Part shown: one piece after another, positions 1 to 8,044 of the stretch
Numbering within the stretch: the first letter of the stretch is position 1
Layout of the letters: every line of letters begins with the position of its first letter
Translations under genes and position numbers: made by a program
Assembly (NCBI GenBank): GCA_964561545.1
Contig: CAZLQF010000025.1
Span: 1 to 39,307 of the forward strand
DNA from: CAZLQF01 sp964561545
Lineage (GTDB): Bacteria; Bacteroidota; Bacteroidia; CAILMK01; CAYYUA01
Length of the DNA: 39,307 nucleotides
Direction of reading: 5' to 3'
The notes under the pieces: model-generated
What the model was told of the DNA's origin: nothing
What the model saw: only the letters and a program-made list of their open reading frames with translations
Database searches by the model: none

Positions 1-230
1 GCATTCAAAAAGGTCTTATAATCCAAGGTGTCTAAATGACGCCACCTACGCATTTTACGGTGATCATAAATCGGACATTGTTTGCCAGTATCCGGGTTTT
101 CTGCTTTACTCAAGGTATACTCAAAAAAAATGTCTACTTACCTCGTTTTAATATTAGTCTTGACTTCTTTTACCTGCCAAGCATCGTCAATATCTTCTAA
201 GAGTAGATTGAAGAATTCATGGGTTTGCAT
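1..230 (-). pseudogene. ISL3-family transposase, N-terminal part with in-frame stop
   Basis: An ATG at 230 opens a frame beginning MQTHEFFNLLLEDIDDAW. After 30 codons it meets a TAA at 138-140, then continues in the same frame through VDIFFEYTL to the family-typical block CPIYDHRKMRRWRHLDTLDY at the window edge. The ISL3 N-terminal domain normally carries a zinc-ribbon (CPxCG...C) before a RTWRHLD-like motif. Here the first cysteines appear replaced (NPDTGKQC). The internal stop and the lost cysteines point to an inactive copy. The catalytic domain lies outside the window. Confidence 0.7.
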
Positions 231-279
231 AGAATTTTTGAGCGAAATCTAACATTTCTACAAAAAATGTGGTAGAACC
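1..279 (-). mobile_element. Left end of a decayed ISL3-family insertion sequence (partial)
   Basis: The segment from the window edge to about 279 looks like the start of an ISL3-type element read on the minus strand. The outer end reads GGTTCTACCACATTTTTTG inward from 279, which resembles the GG-CTACCACA-type ends I associate with ISL3 elements. A transposase reading frame starts 49 bases inside it. The element runs off the window, so its right end and any target duplication cannot be seen. Family assignment rests on the transposase fragment; the exact end is inferred. Confidence 0.55.
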
Positions 280-289
280 AAAAATGTTA

Positions 290-946
290 TTAATTACCAT
301 TGATTATTAAGGTGCCAGTTTGATCCACCAATTTTCCACTGATTTGATAAATATAAACACCATCTTGCAAAGCCGGTAAACTCACTTTTGATTTACCATT
401 TAAAGTTTTTCCAAAAACCATTTTACCATCGGTTGTATGCAACTTGAGCTTTATATTTGTTGCGTTTTGAAGCTTATGCTCAATTTCAAGATGACCTTTC
501 GAAGGATTTGGAAAAACTTTAATATCCTTGGTTTCTTTGATATTGGGATTATTTTGTCCTGTAGGCAGCTTCATTTGGGAACCTTCTCCACCATTGATTA
601 ATGAATCAACAGATTCTACAACCGCTGTCTCGACCTCTTCATTGTTATCCATATAGGCTTCGAGATCTTTGGGCGACCTTTCAATTTGATAAAATTTTAC
701 AAAATCTTCTCGTTGAACAGTACCCCCTCCTGGACATATCTCCGCTTCTTCATAGGCTACAAGGTTTTTAGTTCCATCTTCTACTATATAAACCACAACA
801 AGAACAGTGTAACAACCATCCTCATCAGGACCGGTTACAAGGTAAGAATCAGTTTTAATTTCCACAGCATTAGCTTGTTCTTGAAACGCGAAAAAGGTGA
901 ACATTATCAAAAAGACCGATAAAATAATTTTTTTTGAAAGTACCAT
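290..946 (-). CDS. Small secreted protein with T9SS type A sorting domain
   Basis: The 218-residue protein starts at the ATG at 946; a TTG 27 bases upstream would add nine residues before the signal peptide and is less likely. Residues 1-27 form a signal peptide (basic MVLSKK, long hydrophobic core, cleavage after QANA). The middle is short, acidic and not recognised; it has two Cys. The last ~75 residues are a Por secretion C-terminal sorting domain: VFPNPSKGHLEIEH, then DGVYIYQISG and a terminal GTLIING strand. Such domains send proteins through the type IX secretion system across the outer membrane and are cleaved off. Function of the mature part is unknown. The stop codon lies 11 bases from the ISL3 end, so the insertion sits immediately downstream. 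Confidence 0.85.
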   Translation of the reverse strand: MVLSKKIILSVFLIMFTFFAFQEQANAVEIKTDSYLVTGPDEDGCYTVLVVVYIVEDGTKNLVAYEEAEICPGGGTVQREDFVKFYQIERSPKDLEAYMDNNEEVETAVVESVDSLINGGEGSQMKLPTGQNNPNIKETKDIKVFPNPSKGHLEIEHKLQNATNIKLKLHTTDGKMVFGKTLNGKSKVSLPALQDGVYIYQISGKLVDQTGTLIINGN

Positions 947-1345
947 AGTTAAATCTTTTTGGTTCACATACAAATCACCAAAAAAAACAAAACCAAATTT
1001 TATTAAAAATAATTTTCAATCTATTACTAATAAAACCCTATAAATTGGAAATACTCTACATTAAAAGGCATTTTTCATTGTTAAGCTTTACGTAATTGAT
1101 TGTATTCAAATCCCTGACCGATTGATGGAGGATTTTTATGCAGTTAGAAACGTGAATTGCCGGAAGACAGGGCTGGTACCTAATACGCATTTTACTTTCA
1201 TTGCATTTTCCGCTTCCTCACTCCTTCTCCTGAGAAGGACAAGCCATCGCTACCAAACATTCGAGGGATTTAAAACCCCTCGCTAACGATAGAATTAGGC
1301 CATATACTTACTGGCAACAATAGGTAAATGTAAACTTGAAAGCTA
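947..1345. other. Intergenic region with two hairpins, no gene seen
   Basis: No convincing reading frame lies in these 399 bases. The left part is AT-rich and upstream of the T9SS cargo gene. The right part, just beyond the end of the RND gene, holds two perfect inverted repeats that are listed separately. Confidence 0.6.
1222..1282 (-). terminator. Tandem hairpins downstream of the efflux operon
   Basis: Two perfect stems follow the RND stop codon in the direction of transcription. The first is CGAGGG (1262-1267) with CCCTCG (1277-1282). The second is TCCTTCTC (1222-1229) with GAGAAGGA (1232-1239), separated by two bases. Neither is followed by a clear T-run on the minus strand, so they may end transcription, protect the 3' end, or be a small repeat. 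Confidence 0.35.
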
Positions 1346-4300
1346 TCACTCAGAATCACCGGAAGTGTATTTTGCCAGGGAATAGGTGATCCTGTCTGTA
1401 ATTACGTACATAACGGGTACGATCACCAAAGTTAAAAAGGTGGCAAAAAAGATACCGAAGATGACGGTCCAGGCCATTGGGCCCCAAAACAGTGCGTTGT
1501 TGCCCCCAAAATAGATATCAGGATTGAATTGGGTTAGCAAGGTATAAAAGTTGATGTTTAAGCCTGTGGCAAGCGGAATTAAGCCTAAAACCGTTGTGAT
1601 GGCCGTAAGTAAAACGGGCCTTAATCTGATTTTACCGCCTTCCACAACCGCCTTTACAAATTCCTTTGGGGGTAAATGGTCATCTTCCCTTAAGCCTAAT
1701 TCCTTTTTATGCCTTTCCCGTGTTAGATCAATGTAATCAATAAGTACAATAGCGTTGTTAACCACAATTCCAGCAAGGGAAATGATGCCAATGCCCGTCA
1801 TAACAATCACAAAGTCCATTTGGAAAATCACTAAACCGAGGAAAACGCCAATGGTACTGAAAATGACGGAGCCAATGATAATGAACGGTTTGATGATAGA
1901 ATTAAACTGAGTTACCAATATTAACAAGATGGTAAAAACAGCTATAAATAAAGCCTTTAATAAAAAGTTAGACGATTCAGCTTGTTCTTCCTGCTCCCCG
2001 GTAAACTTATAATCATAGCCCTCTGGCATGTTGTAACCTGATAAAATATTTTTGATCTTATTTACGATCTTATTAGCATTGGCTCCCTCTGTTACATTAG
2101 ATGAGATGGTTACAACCCTGTCGAGGTCTTTTCTATTAATAGAGCCATAGGTGGTACCGTATTTAATGTCTGCGACGGAAGAAATTGGTACTTGTATGGT
2201 TCTCCCTTCGTCTCGAACTGTTATGTTCTGATTGAGCAAATTGGCTACATTGTACCGGTAATCATCACTTGCCCTAAGCCTTATTTCGTGTTCATCCTCA
2301 CCCTCCTTGAATTTTGATATTTCTTTGCCAAATAAAGCAGTCCTCAATTCGCTGGCTACTTGCCTGGTAGAAAACCCGAACCTTTGGGCTTTGGTTCTGT
2401 CTACATCTACTACCAATTGAGGCTTTTGGGTTTCAATATCCGTTTGTAGTTCTTCAATTCCAGGTATGTCATAACTTTCAATCTCTTGCTTAACGTTATT
2501 CGTGACTTCTACCAATTTATCAATGTCCGCTCCACTTACTTCAATGTTGATTGGTTTACCAACAGGTGGCCCCATCCTGTCCTTTTCGACAGTTATTGTG
2601 GCTCCCGGGATGTCGGAAGTTGCATTTCGGACTTTTTCTAATAAATTGGAAGTATTTACTCCATTCCTTTTTTCATATTCCACAAATGCTACCGTAATTC
2701 TACTTTTATTAGGTGTTGCCTGCCCACCAGTCATCATGCTCTCCTGAGGATTCTCAGCCCCTTTACCAACGTTGGTTTTGACTGATTCAACAATATCCTT
2801 GTAAGGTTCAAGCACATCGTAAACTTGTTGAGCTACTTTCTTGGTAATAGAATCAGTTCTGTCAATATCAGTACCTATTGGCTTTTCAGTGTAAACGAAT
2901 ATATTATCGGGTTGATTTTCAGGAAAAAATAACACTTTAGGAGTTTTCCACATTAGAAGTGCTATTGAACCTATTAAAATGACAATGGTACTTGCAAAGA
3001 AATAATAGGGTTTTTTACCATTAAGGGCAAAGTATACAAGCTTTTCGTATTTTGCTTCTATAACGGGAAGCAAGCTTTTTTGGAACCAGGAAGACGATGG
3101 CCCCAACAGGAAAACATTCAATAAAGTAATCAAGGCAAACACTAAGCAAAGGCCCCCTAATAAATTCATTTGAATGATGTACAGGATAGCGCCAATTATA
3201 ACGAAGCCTATGCCATAAAAGAGGAATTTTTTCTTATCAATCTTTTTATCCGGATGATCCACTTTCATTAAAGTAGAAGTAAGAACAGGGTTGATCACCA
3301 AGGCAACGAACAATGAAGAAGCAAGTACTATGATCAATGTTATGGGTAAATACTTCATAAATTCACCCACAATGTCACCCCAAAATACAAGCGGGAAAAA
3401 AGCGGCAAGGGTGGTGGCTGTAGAGGCGATTATAGGGATGGCCACTTCACCCGCTCCTTGTTTGGCAGCCTGGAGCCCTGATTTTCCCTCTTGCATTAAT
3501 CGATAGATGTTTTCAACTACAACAATTCCATTATCTACCAAGAGCCCCAAAGCCAGGATCAAGGAAAATAAGACGATCAAATTAAGGGTTACCCCTGCGC
3601 CATCTAATACTAAAAATGCTATAAACATGGAAAGGGGTATTGCGATACCAACAAACAAAGCGTTCCTCAAGCCCATGAAAAATAAAAGGGTTAAAGTGAC
3701 CAAAATGACCCCTGATATAATGCTATTTTCAAGATTACTGAGCTGATTTTTAGTGTAGCGCGAATTATCATTGGTAATGGTAACCTCTACTCCATCGGGC
3801 AATCTGTTTTCTTTAGCTTGTCCAATGGTTTTTTTAATATTTTTAGAAGCCTCTAAGAGATTTTGGCCGCTTCGCTTAATCACCTGCAAGGATATAACTG
3901 GTAGCTTATTGGATCTTGAATAGCTCTCTCTTTCTTCGAAGCCATCTATGACCTTGGCTACATCTCCTAAGTGAACAGTGTTACCATTCTCCTCCTTAAC
4001 CAAAATACCTGCTATTTCCTTAGCATTCTCAAACTCAGCGGTGATCCGCATGGTTCTTTTAAACCCATTGTTCACAACATCCCCAGCCGACATTGATATG
4101 TTCTCTGAACTTACGGCATTTTCAATATCCCTAAAACTCACGCCCGCAGCTTCCATTTTGGGTATATTGGCAATGACTGAAATTTCTCTTTCTAAATCAC
4201 CAGCTAAATTGGCCTGTGAAATTTCATTGAGCTGTTCGAATTCCTCCTGGAGGTATTCGGCATATTCTTTCAACTTTTTATTGCCATAATCGCCTGAAAC

Positions 4301-4765
4301 ATTGACCGTCATAATCGGGAAATCCGAAAAGTTAATCTCCCGAACTTCCGGGTCTTCAGGAATGTCATTTGGAAGTTCTTGCTTGGCCTCATCCACAGCA
4401 TCTTTTACTTCACGCAGGGCGGTAGGTATTTCCACATTGGGTGTAAATTCAACTACAATCGAAGAATAATCCTGTTGGGAAGTAGATTCAATAACGTCCA
4501 CATCGTCAACGGATTGGATTTCTTTTTCAATAGGTCGCGTTACCAGGTTTTCCATATCAGCGGGTGAGTTGCCTGGATAAGAGGTTCCCACATAAATAGT
4601 TGGAATCACAATCTCCGGAAACGCTTCTTTAGGCATGGTATAGTATGAATACAACCCAGCAATTGTAAAAAGCGCAGTTAATATAAAGATGCTAATCTTG
4701 TTGCTTAAGGCCAGGTTCGTTAGCCCAAAATCCCTTGTTATTTGATTGTTGTGTTTATCGGCCAT
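1346..4765 (-). CDS. RND efflux pump inner-membrane permease (AcrB/MexB-type)
   Basis: This 1139-residue protein is the proton-driven inner-membrane pump of a tripartite efflux system. It has the RND layout: a first membrane helix after about 20 residues, a periplasmic porter loop starting at FPEIVIPTIYV, a helix bundle near residues 340-560, a second periplasmic loop, and a second bundle at the C-terminus. The helix-4 motif reads LLVDNGIVVVEN, where AcrB has two adjacent Asp. The equivalent helix-10 stretch reads IVVNNAIVLID, where AcrB has Lys. It is last in an operon and begins 20 bases after the adaptor stop. The substrate cannot be read from the sequence; an HME metal pump is less likely but not excluded. 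Confidence 0.93.
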   Translation of the reverse strand: MADKHNNQITRDFGLTNLALSNKISIFILTALFTIAGLYSYYTMPKEAFPEIVIPTIYVGTSYPGNSPADMENLVTRPIEKEIQSVDDVDVIESTSQQDYSSIVVEFTPNVEIPTALREVKDAVDEAKQELPNDIPEDPEVREINFSDFPIMTVNVSGDYGNKKLKEYAEYLQEEFEQLNEISQANLAGDLEREISVIANIPKMEAAGVSFRDIENAVSSENISMSAGDVVNNGFKRTMRITAEFENAKEIAGILVKEENGNTVHLGDVAKVIDGFEERESYSRSNKLPVISLQVIKRSGQNLLEASKNIKKTIGQAKENRLPDGVEVTITNDNSRYTKNQLSNLENSIISGVILVTLTLLFFMGLRNALFVGIAIPLSMFIAFLVLDGAGVTLNLIVLFSLILALGLLVDNGIVVVENIYRLMQEGKSGLQAAKQGAGEVAIPIIASTATTLAAFFPLVFWGDIVGEFMKYLPITLIIVLASSLFVALVINPVLTSTLMKVDHPDKKIDKKKFLFYGIGFVIIGAILYIIQMNLLGGLCLVFALITLLNVFLLGPSSSWFQKSLLPVIEAKYEKLVYFALNGKKPYYFFASTIVILIGSIALLMWKTPKVLFFPENQPDNIFVYTEKPIGTDIDRTDSITKKVAQQVYDVLEPYKDIVESVKTNVGKGAENPQESMMTGGQATPNKSRITVAFVEYEKRNGVNTSNLLEKVRNATSDIPGATITVEKDRMGPPVGKPINIEVSGADIDKLVEVTNNVKQEIESYDIPGIEELQTDIETQKPQLVVDVDRTKAQRFGFSTRQVASELRTALFGKEISKFKEGEDEHEIRLRASDDYRYNVANLLNQNITVRDEGRTIQVPISSVADIKYGTTYGSINRKDLDRVVTISSNVTEGANANKIVNKIKNILSGYNMPEGYDYKFTGEQEEQAESSNFLLKALFIAVFTILLILVTQFNSIIKPFIIIGSVIFSTIGVFLGLVIFQMDFVIVMTGIGIISLAGIVVNNAIVLIDYIDLTRERHKKELGLREDDHLPPKEFVKAVVEGGKIRLRPVLLTAITTVLGLIPLATGLNINFYTLLTQFNPDIYFGGNNALFWGPMAWTVIFGIFFATFLTLVIVPVMYVITDRITYSLAKYTSGDSE

Positions 4766-4785
4766 GGTTAGGATTACTTTTCAAT

Positions 4786-5934
4786 TTACTTGGAAGTTGG
4801 CCTTAAATTCTCACCATCAGTTACATCTCTGAAGCCTTTAACAATAAGCCTGTCACCTGATTCTACACCATTCTTAATCTCCGTATCCCCTTTATAGGTA
4901 CGCCCTATTTCTACATAAGTTTTCTCGGCTTGCCAACTACGATCTTTATTTCTTGCCAGATATATATAATTTTTATCACTTTCTTCCTGGATAATTTTTG
5001 ATGGAATGATTAAAGCATTGCTATTGGCATAATCTGCAAATCGAATGATGCCCATCATGTTGGGTTTTATTAAATGATCTTGATTTTGAAGCTTTACTTC
5101 AATTTTAAAGGTCCGGCTCTCAGGGGCAATAAATTGGCCAACATGGCTAATAGTAGCCATCTTTTGTACGCCAATAGATGGGAACTTAATGTTTACAGAA
5201 TCTCCTTGATTGATCTGCCCTAAGTAACTTTCTGATAGGCTTGCGCTCAAACGTATCTGATCCAGGTTTACTATACGACATATTGGCGCTGCAGGGTTTG
5301 CAAGTTCTCCTTCATTTATAAAAATCTCATCGATTTCACCACTAATAGGTGCTTTTATAATGGTTTTATCAAGCTCACTTTTTGTTGAAGCCAATCGTTT
5401 TTGAAGCCGATCTTTTTCATTTTTTGCTTGGAGGTACTCTATTTCTGAGCCTATGTTCTTTTCCCAAAGATTTTTTCTCTTTCGGTAAACATCCTTAGCC
5501 AACTCAAGGTTGGTTTTTATTTCATCAATACTTTGCTTAATGCTTTCATTTTCAAGTGTGGCTATTACATCCCCCTTTTGTACCTGGTCACCTTCAGCAT
5601 GATTAATTTTAGTAACCAAACCACTAAGCTCAGCACTTAAACTGACATTTTTCTTAGATGAGGCCTCTCCTCTTACTTTAACGAAATGCTTAAATTTTTG
5701 GGTGTTTATAGTTTTGAGGCTTACCAGCTTTTTTTCTTCCCCAGGGTTATTCGTTGTGTCAGCTTGAACGATCTCTTTTTCAAGTTTTTTTATTTTTACT
5801 TTTAGGTCATTTATTTGTTCTTTGTAGGCTTTAAGTTGTTCCTTTTTATCGGCAAGGGTTTCCGTTTGATTACATGCCGAAAGCATTATTAATGTAGAAA
5901 CCAATAAAGCAGGAACTAATTGATACTTTTTCAT
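4786..5934 (-). CDS. Efflux periplasmic adaptor lipoprotein (MFP/HlyD family)
   Basis: The 382-residue adaptor joins the RND pump to the outer-membrane channel. It starts with a lipoprotein signal (hydrophobic core, then LSAC with lipidated Cys21), so it is probably anchored in the inner membrane facing the periplasm. Residues ~25-60 are a charged Leu/Lys coiled coil rarely placed so close to the anchor. The lipoyl half-motifs appear around GLVTKINHAEGDQVQKGDVIA and TIIKAPISGEIDEIFINEGE, flanking a coiled-coil hairpin (~115-175). The beta-barrel and membrane-proximal domains follow, ending at the typical VKSGDRLIVKG-like block (GVESGDRLIVKGFRDV). It lies 12 bases after the channel gene. Confidence 0.92.
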   Translation of the reverse strand: MKKYQLVPALLVSTLIMLSACNQTETLADKKEQLKAYKEQINDLKVKIKKLEKEIVQADTTNNPGEEKKLVSLKTINTQKFKHFVKVRGEASSKKNVSLSAELSGLVTKINHAEGDQVQKGDVIATLENESIKQSIDEIKTNLELAKDVYRKRKNLWEKNIGSEIEYLQAKNEKDRLQKRLASTKSELDKTIIKAPISGEIDEIFINEGELANPAAPICRIVNLDQIRLSASLSESYLGQINQGDSVNIKFPSIGVQKMATISHVGQFIAPESRTFKIEVKLQNQDHLIKPNMMGIIRFADYANSNALIIPSKIIQEESDKNYIYLARNKDRSWQAEKTYVEIGRTYKGDTEIKNGVESGDRLIVKGFRDVTDGENLRPTSK

Positions 5935-5946
5935 TTCAATTCTTTT

Positions 5947-7296
5947 TTAGTATTCAGCAAGCGATTTATTTAGCTCAATTTCAGCAATTAAATAGTCATA
6001 AATGGCATTTATATAATCCGATTGGGATTGGAAAAGGTCACTTTGTGCTGTAGTAACTTCAAGACTTGATCCAACACCCTCCTTATATTTAGTCTGGGAT
6101 GTATTGTAAATTTTCCTTGCTAACTCCATATTTTCTTTTTGATTTTTGGCTCTGTCAAGTGCTGTATTGTACTCTTTCAATGATCTACTCACCTCCAGCC
6201 TAATAGACTTTCGAAGATTTTTTTGTTGATTTTGGATTTTCTGTTGGTCAATCTTTGCTTTTTGAATCTTAGCTGATTTGTAAAATCCATCGAAAATGGG
6301 AATTTCAAGCGATAGGCCAGCATAGGTAGATGGGAACCATAGCCCATTTTCGTCAAACAAATTAAACTCATCCCTTTGCGCATTTTGGAGATGTGTGGCA
6401 AAAGCATTGAGTTTGGGAAGATAGCCGGCTTGAAACTGCTTCTTATTTAATTTGGCTAATTTCTCCTGAACTTTAAGTACTTTATACTCAATCCTTTCAT
6501 TTGGCTTAAAATCTTCAGGTGTAGCTTTCTTGTTTTTGTTTTTTGGCAATTCTTTATTTAAACTATCAGTAAGCACGATTGTATCAGTAACCGGATACCC
6601 CATTTGGAACTTAAGAAGCTTTCTGGCTACCTGATATTCCCGCTTAACCTTTTTTTGTTGATTTTGAAGGTTTTGTAAACTCAACCGCAATCGGTCAACA
6701 TCCAATTCTTCTACAAAACCATTCTTGTACAGTTCCCTGGTTTCATAGAGATTTTGTTCCACCTGTTTAATATTCTTGTTAATGATACGAAGGTTTTCTT
6801 CCGTCACTAATGAGGAATAATAGGCCTTGGCTATCTTGGATCTGGTTTCAATTTGGGTTTGTTGAGCCTCCCTTTTTGAAAGTTTCACATAAGTTCTGGA
6901 AGCCTTTAAGCCGAGAAAGAAAGTCCCGTCAAAAATCATTTGAGAAGCTGAGACTTGAGCATCAAAGTTGTATTTAGTACCGAATTTTACCTCTGATTTT
7001 TGAGGTTCGGGATTACCTGGAAACCTAAAAGAAATGATATTAGTCCGTATGTCAAAGTTCTTCCTTGCATTGGCCTCAAAATTTATCTGGGGTAATCCGC
7101 GAGACAGGGTTTCATTTACATCCTTGCCAGCCCTTTCCTGGTCCAGTCGGGCATTTAGCATATTTTCATTGTGTTCAACGCCATATTGTTGGGCTTCCTC
7201 TAAAGCAAATGAAGTTTTGTTATCCTGGGCATTTAAAGCTATTGAACAACAAACAATCAAAGCAGTAAAAGAACAGTAGCGATAAAAGCTTTGCAT
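5947..7296 (-). CDS. TolC-family outer-membrane efflux channel
   Basis: The 449-residue protein has a signal peptide (residues 1-23, cleaved around ALNA-QD) and two OEP repeats rich in long amphipathic helices. These include NARLDQERAGKDV, then YNTALDRAKNQKENMELARK and TKYKEGVGSSLEVTTAQSDL; the last matches the signature second repeat of TolC proteins (YxxGxxxxLEVLxAQ). The beta-strand part of each repeat contains SASQMIFDGTFF and LSLEIPIFDGF, both typical ('PIFDG'). It provides the outer-membrane exit of the tripartite pump encoded by the next two genes. It starts two bases after the regulator stop, so the regulator and the pump are translated from one transcript. Confidence 0.93.
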   Translation of the reverse strand: MQSFYRYCSFTALIVCCSIALNAQDNKTSFALEEAQQYGVEHNENMLNARLDQERAGKDVNETLSRGLPQINFEANARKNFDIRTNIISFRFPGNPEPQKSEVKFGTKYNFDAQVSASQMIFDGTFFLGLKASRTYVKLSKREAQQTQIETRSKIAKAYYSSLVTEENLRIINKNIKQVEQNLYETRELYKNGFVEELDVDRLRLSLQNLQNQQKKVKREYQVARKLLKFQMGYPVTDTIVLTDSLNKELPKNKNKKATPEDFKPNERIEYKVLKVQEKLAKLNKKQFQAGYLPKLNAFATHLQNAQRDEFNLFDENGLWFPSTYAGLSLEIPIFDGFYKSAKIQKAKIDQQKIQNQQKNLRKSIRLEVSRSLKEYNTALDRAKNQKENMELARKIYNTSQTKYKEGVGSSLEVTTAQSDLFQSQSDYINAIYDYLIAEIELNKSLAEY

Positions 7297-7298
7297 AG

Positions 7299-7910
7299 TT
7301 AAAAATTTAGATCAGCGTGATTTTCCAGATAATATATTCCTTGATGCGTTGCAATTCCCCTTAAGTGGTAAATTAAAAGTTCCTTAAGTATATCTTTGTA
7401 GGAGTATTCCCTGGGAGAGAAAATATCCTTGTCAAGAAAAATGTCGATGCGCGCCACATAATATTTGGCGATAATTCTTTTATTTAAGTCTTTTCTGTAA
7501 AATCCTTCACCAATACCTTTTTCTAAATTGTTCATAATATGATCGAACATAAAACCCCATTTATACTTTATGTAGACATCCCAACTTTCCGGAAAAAATC
7601 TTTGCAAATCAAAGAATACATTTGGGTTCATCTCGGATAAATGGAAGCATATCCGCTGGTAAATACGGGCCAACTCATCGATTGAATTGAGGTTTTCATT
7701 ATTGATGGTGGTAATTTCTTGTTTTTGACCCTCTATGAAGTAACTTATAGTTTGATACACCAAGTCACTTTTATTCTGAACAAAATGGTAAAGGGTTTTT
7801 TTTGAAATACCTAAACGCGCCGCTACTTCGTCCATGGTAATGCTTTTGATACCATAACTCAGAAAAAGTTCATTGGTTTTATTAAGAATTTCTTCAGCTT
7901 TTTCTTCCAC
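7299..7910 (-). CDS. TetR/AcrR-family transcriptional regulator of the efflux operon
   Basis: The 203-residue regulator begins at a GTG codon (7910); there is no nearby ATG before the DNA-binding domain. The N-terminal helix-turn-helix is clear: SITMDEVAARLGISKKTLYHF at about residues 23-43, with the KKTLYHFVQNKSDL ending common in the family. The remaining ~150 residues form the helical ligand/dimer domain and are not recognised. As first gene of the operon it probably represses its own promoter and the efflux genes, and is released by a pump substrate. That role is inferred from position and from the inverted repeat upstream. Confidence 0.9.
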   Translation of the reverse strand: MEEKAEEILNKTNELFLSYGIKSITMDEVAARLGISKKTLYHFVQNKSDLVYQTISYFIEGQKQEITTINNENLNSIDELARIYQRICFHLSEMNPNVFFDLQRFFPESWDVYIKYKWGFMFDHIMNNLEKGIGEGFYRKDLNKRIIAKYYVARIDIFLDKDIFSPREYSYKDILKELLIYHLRGIATHQGIYYLENHADLNF

Positions 7911-7926
7911 GTGTTAAATTTTGGGG

Positions 7927-7958
7927 CAAAGGTAAGCTAAAAAAACTTAAGAAACAAA
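7927..7958 (-). promoter_or_regulatory. Promoter of the TetR-efflux operon
   Basis: On the minus strand, TACCTTTG (7927-7934) matches the Bacteroidota -7 consensus TAnnTTTG. TTTG (7955-7958) sits 20 bases upstream as the -33 element. Both the elements and their spacing fit the known consensus. Transcription would start about ten bases before the GTG start codon. Confidence 0.6.
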
Positions 7959-7985
7959 AAAACTATTTAAAGTTTCTGAAGTTTT
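7942..7985. promoter_or_regulatory. Candidate operator of the TetR regulator (14-bp inverted repeat)
   Basis: AAAACTTAAGAAAC (7942-7955) and GTTTCTGAAGTTTT (7972-7985) are inverted copies that match at 13 of 14 positions, 16 bases apart. The first arm touches the -33 element. TetR regulators usually bind palindromes in their own promoter, so this is a plausible operator or pair of operators. Binding by this protein is an inference. Confidence 0.45.
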
Positions 7986-8044
7986 ATAACCGCATAGCTA
8001 ATAGAGATGTTCAAAATACTAAAGGTTAAAAGGTGATTGAGATC

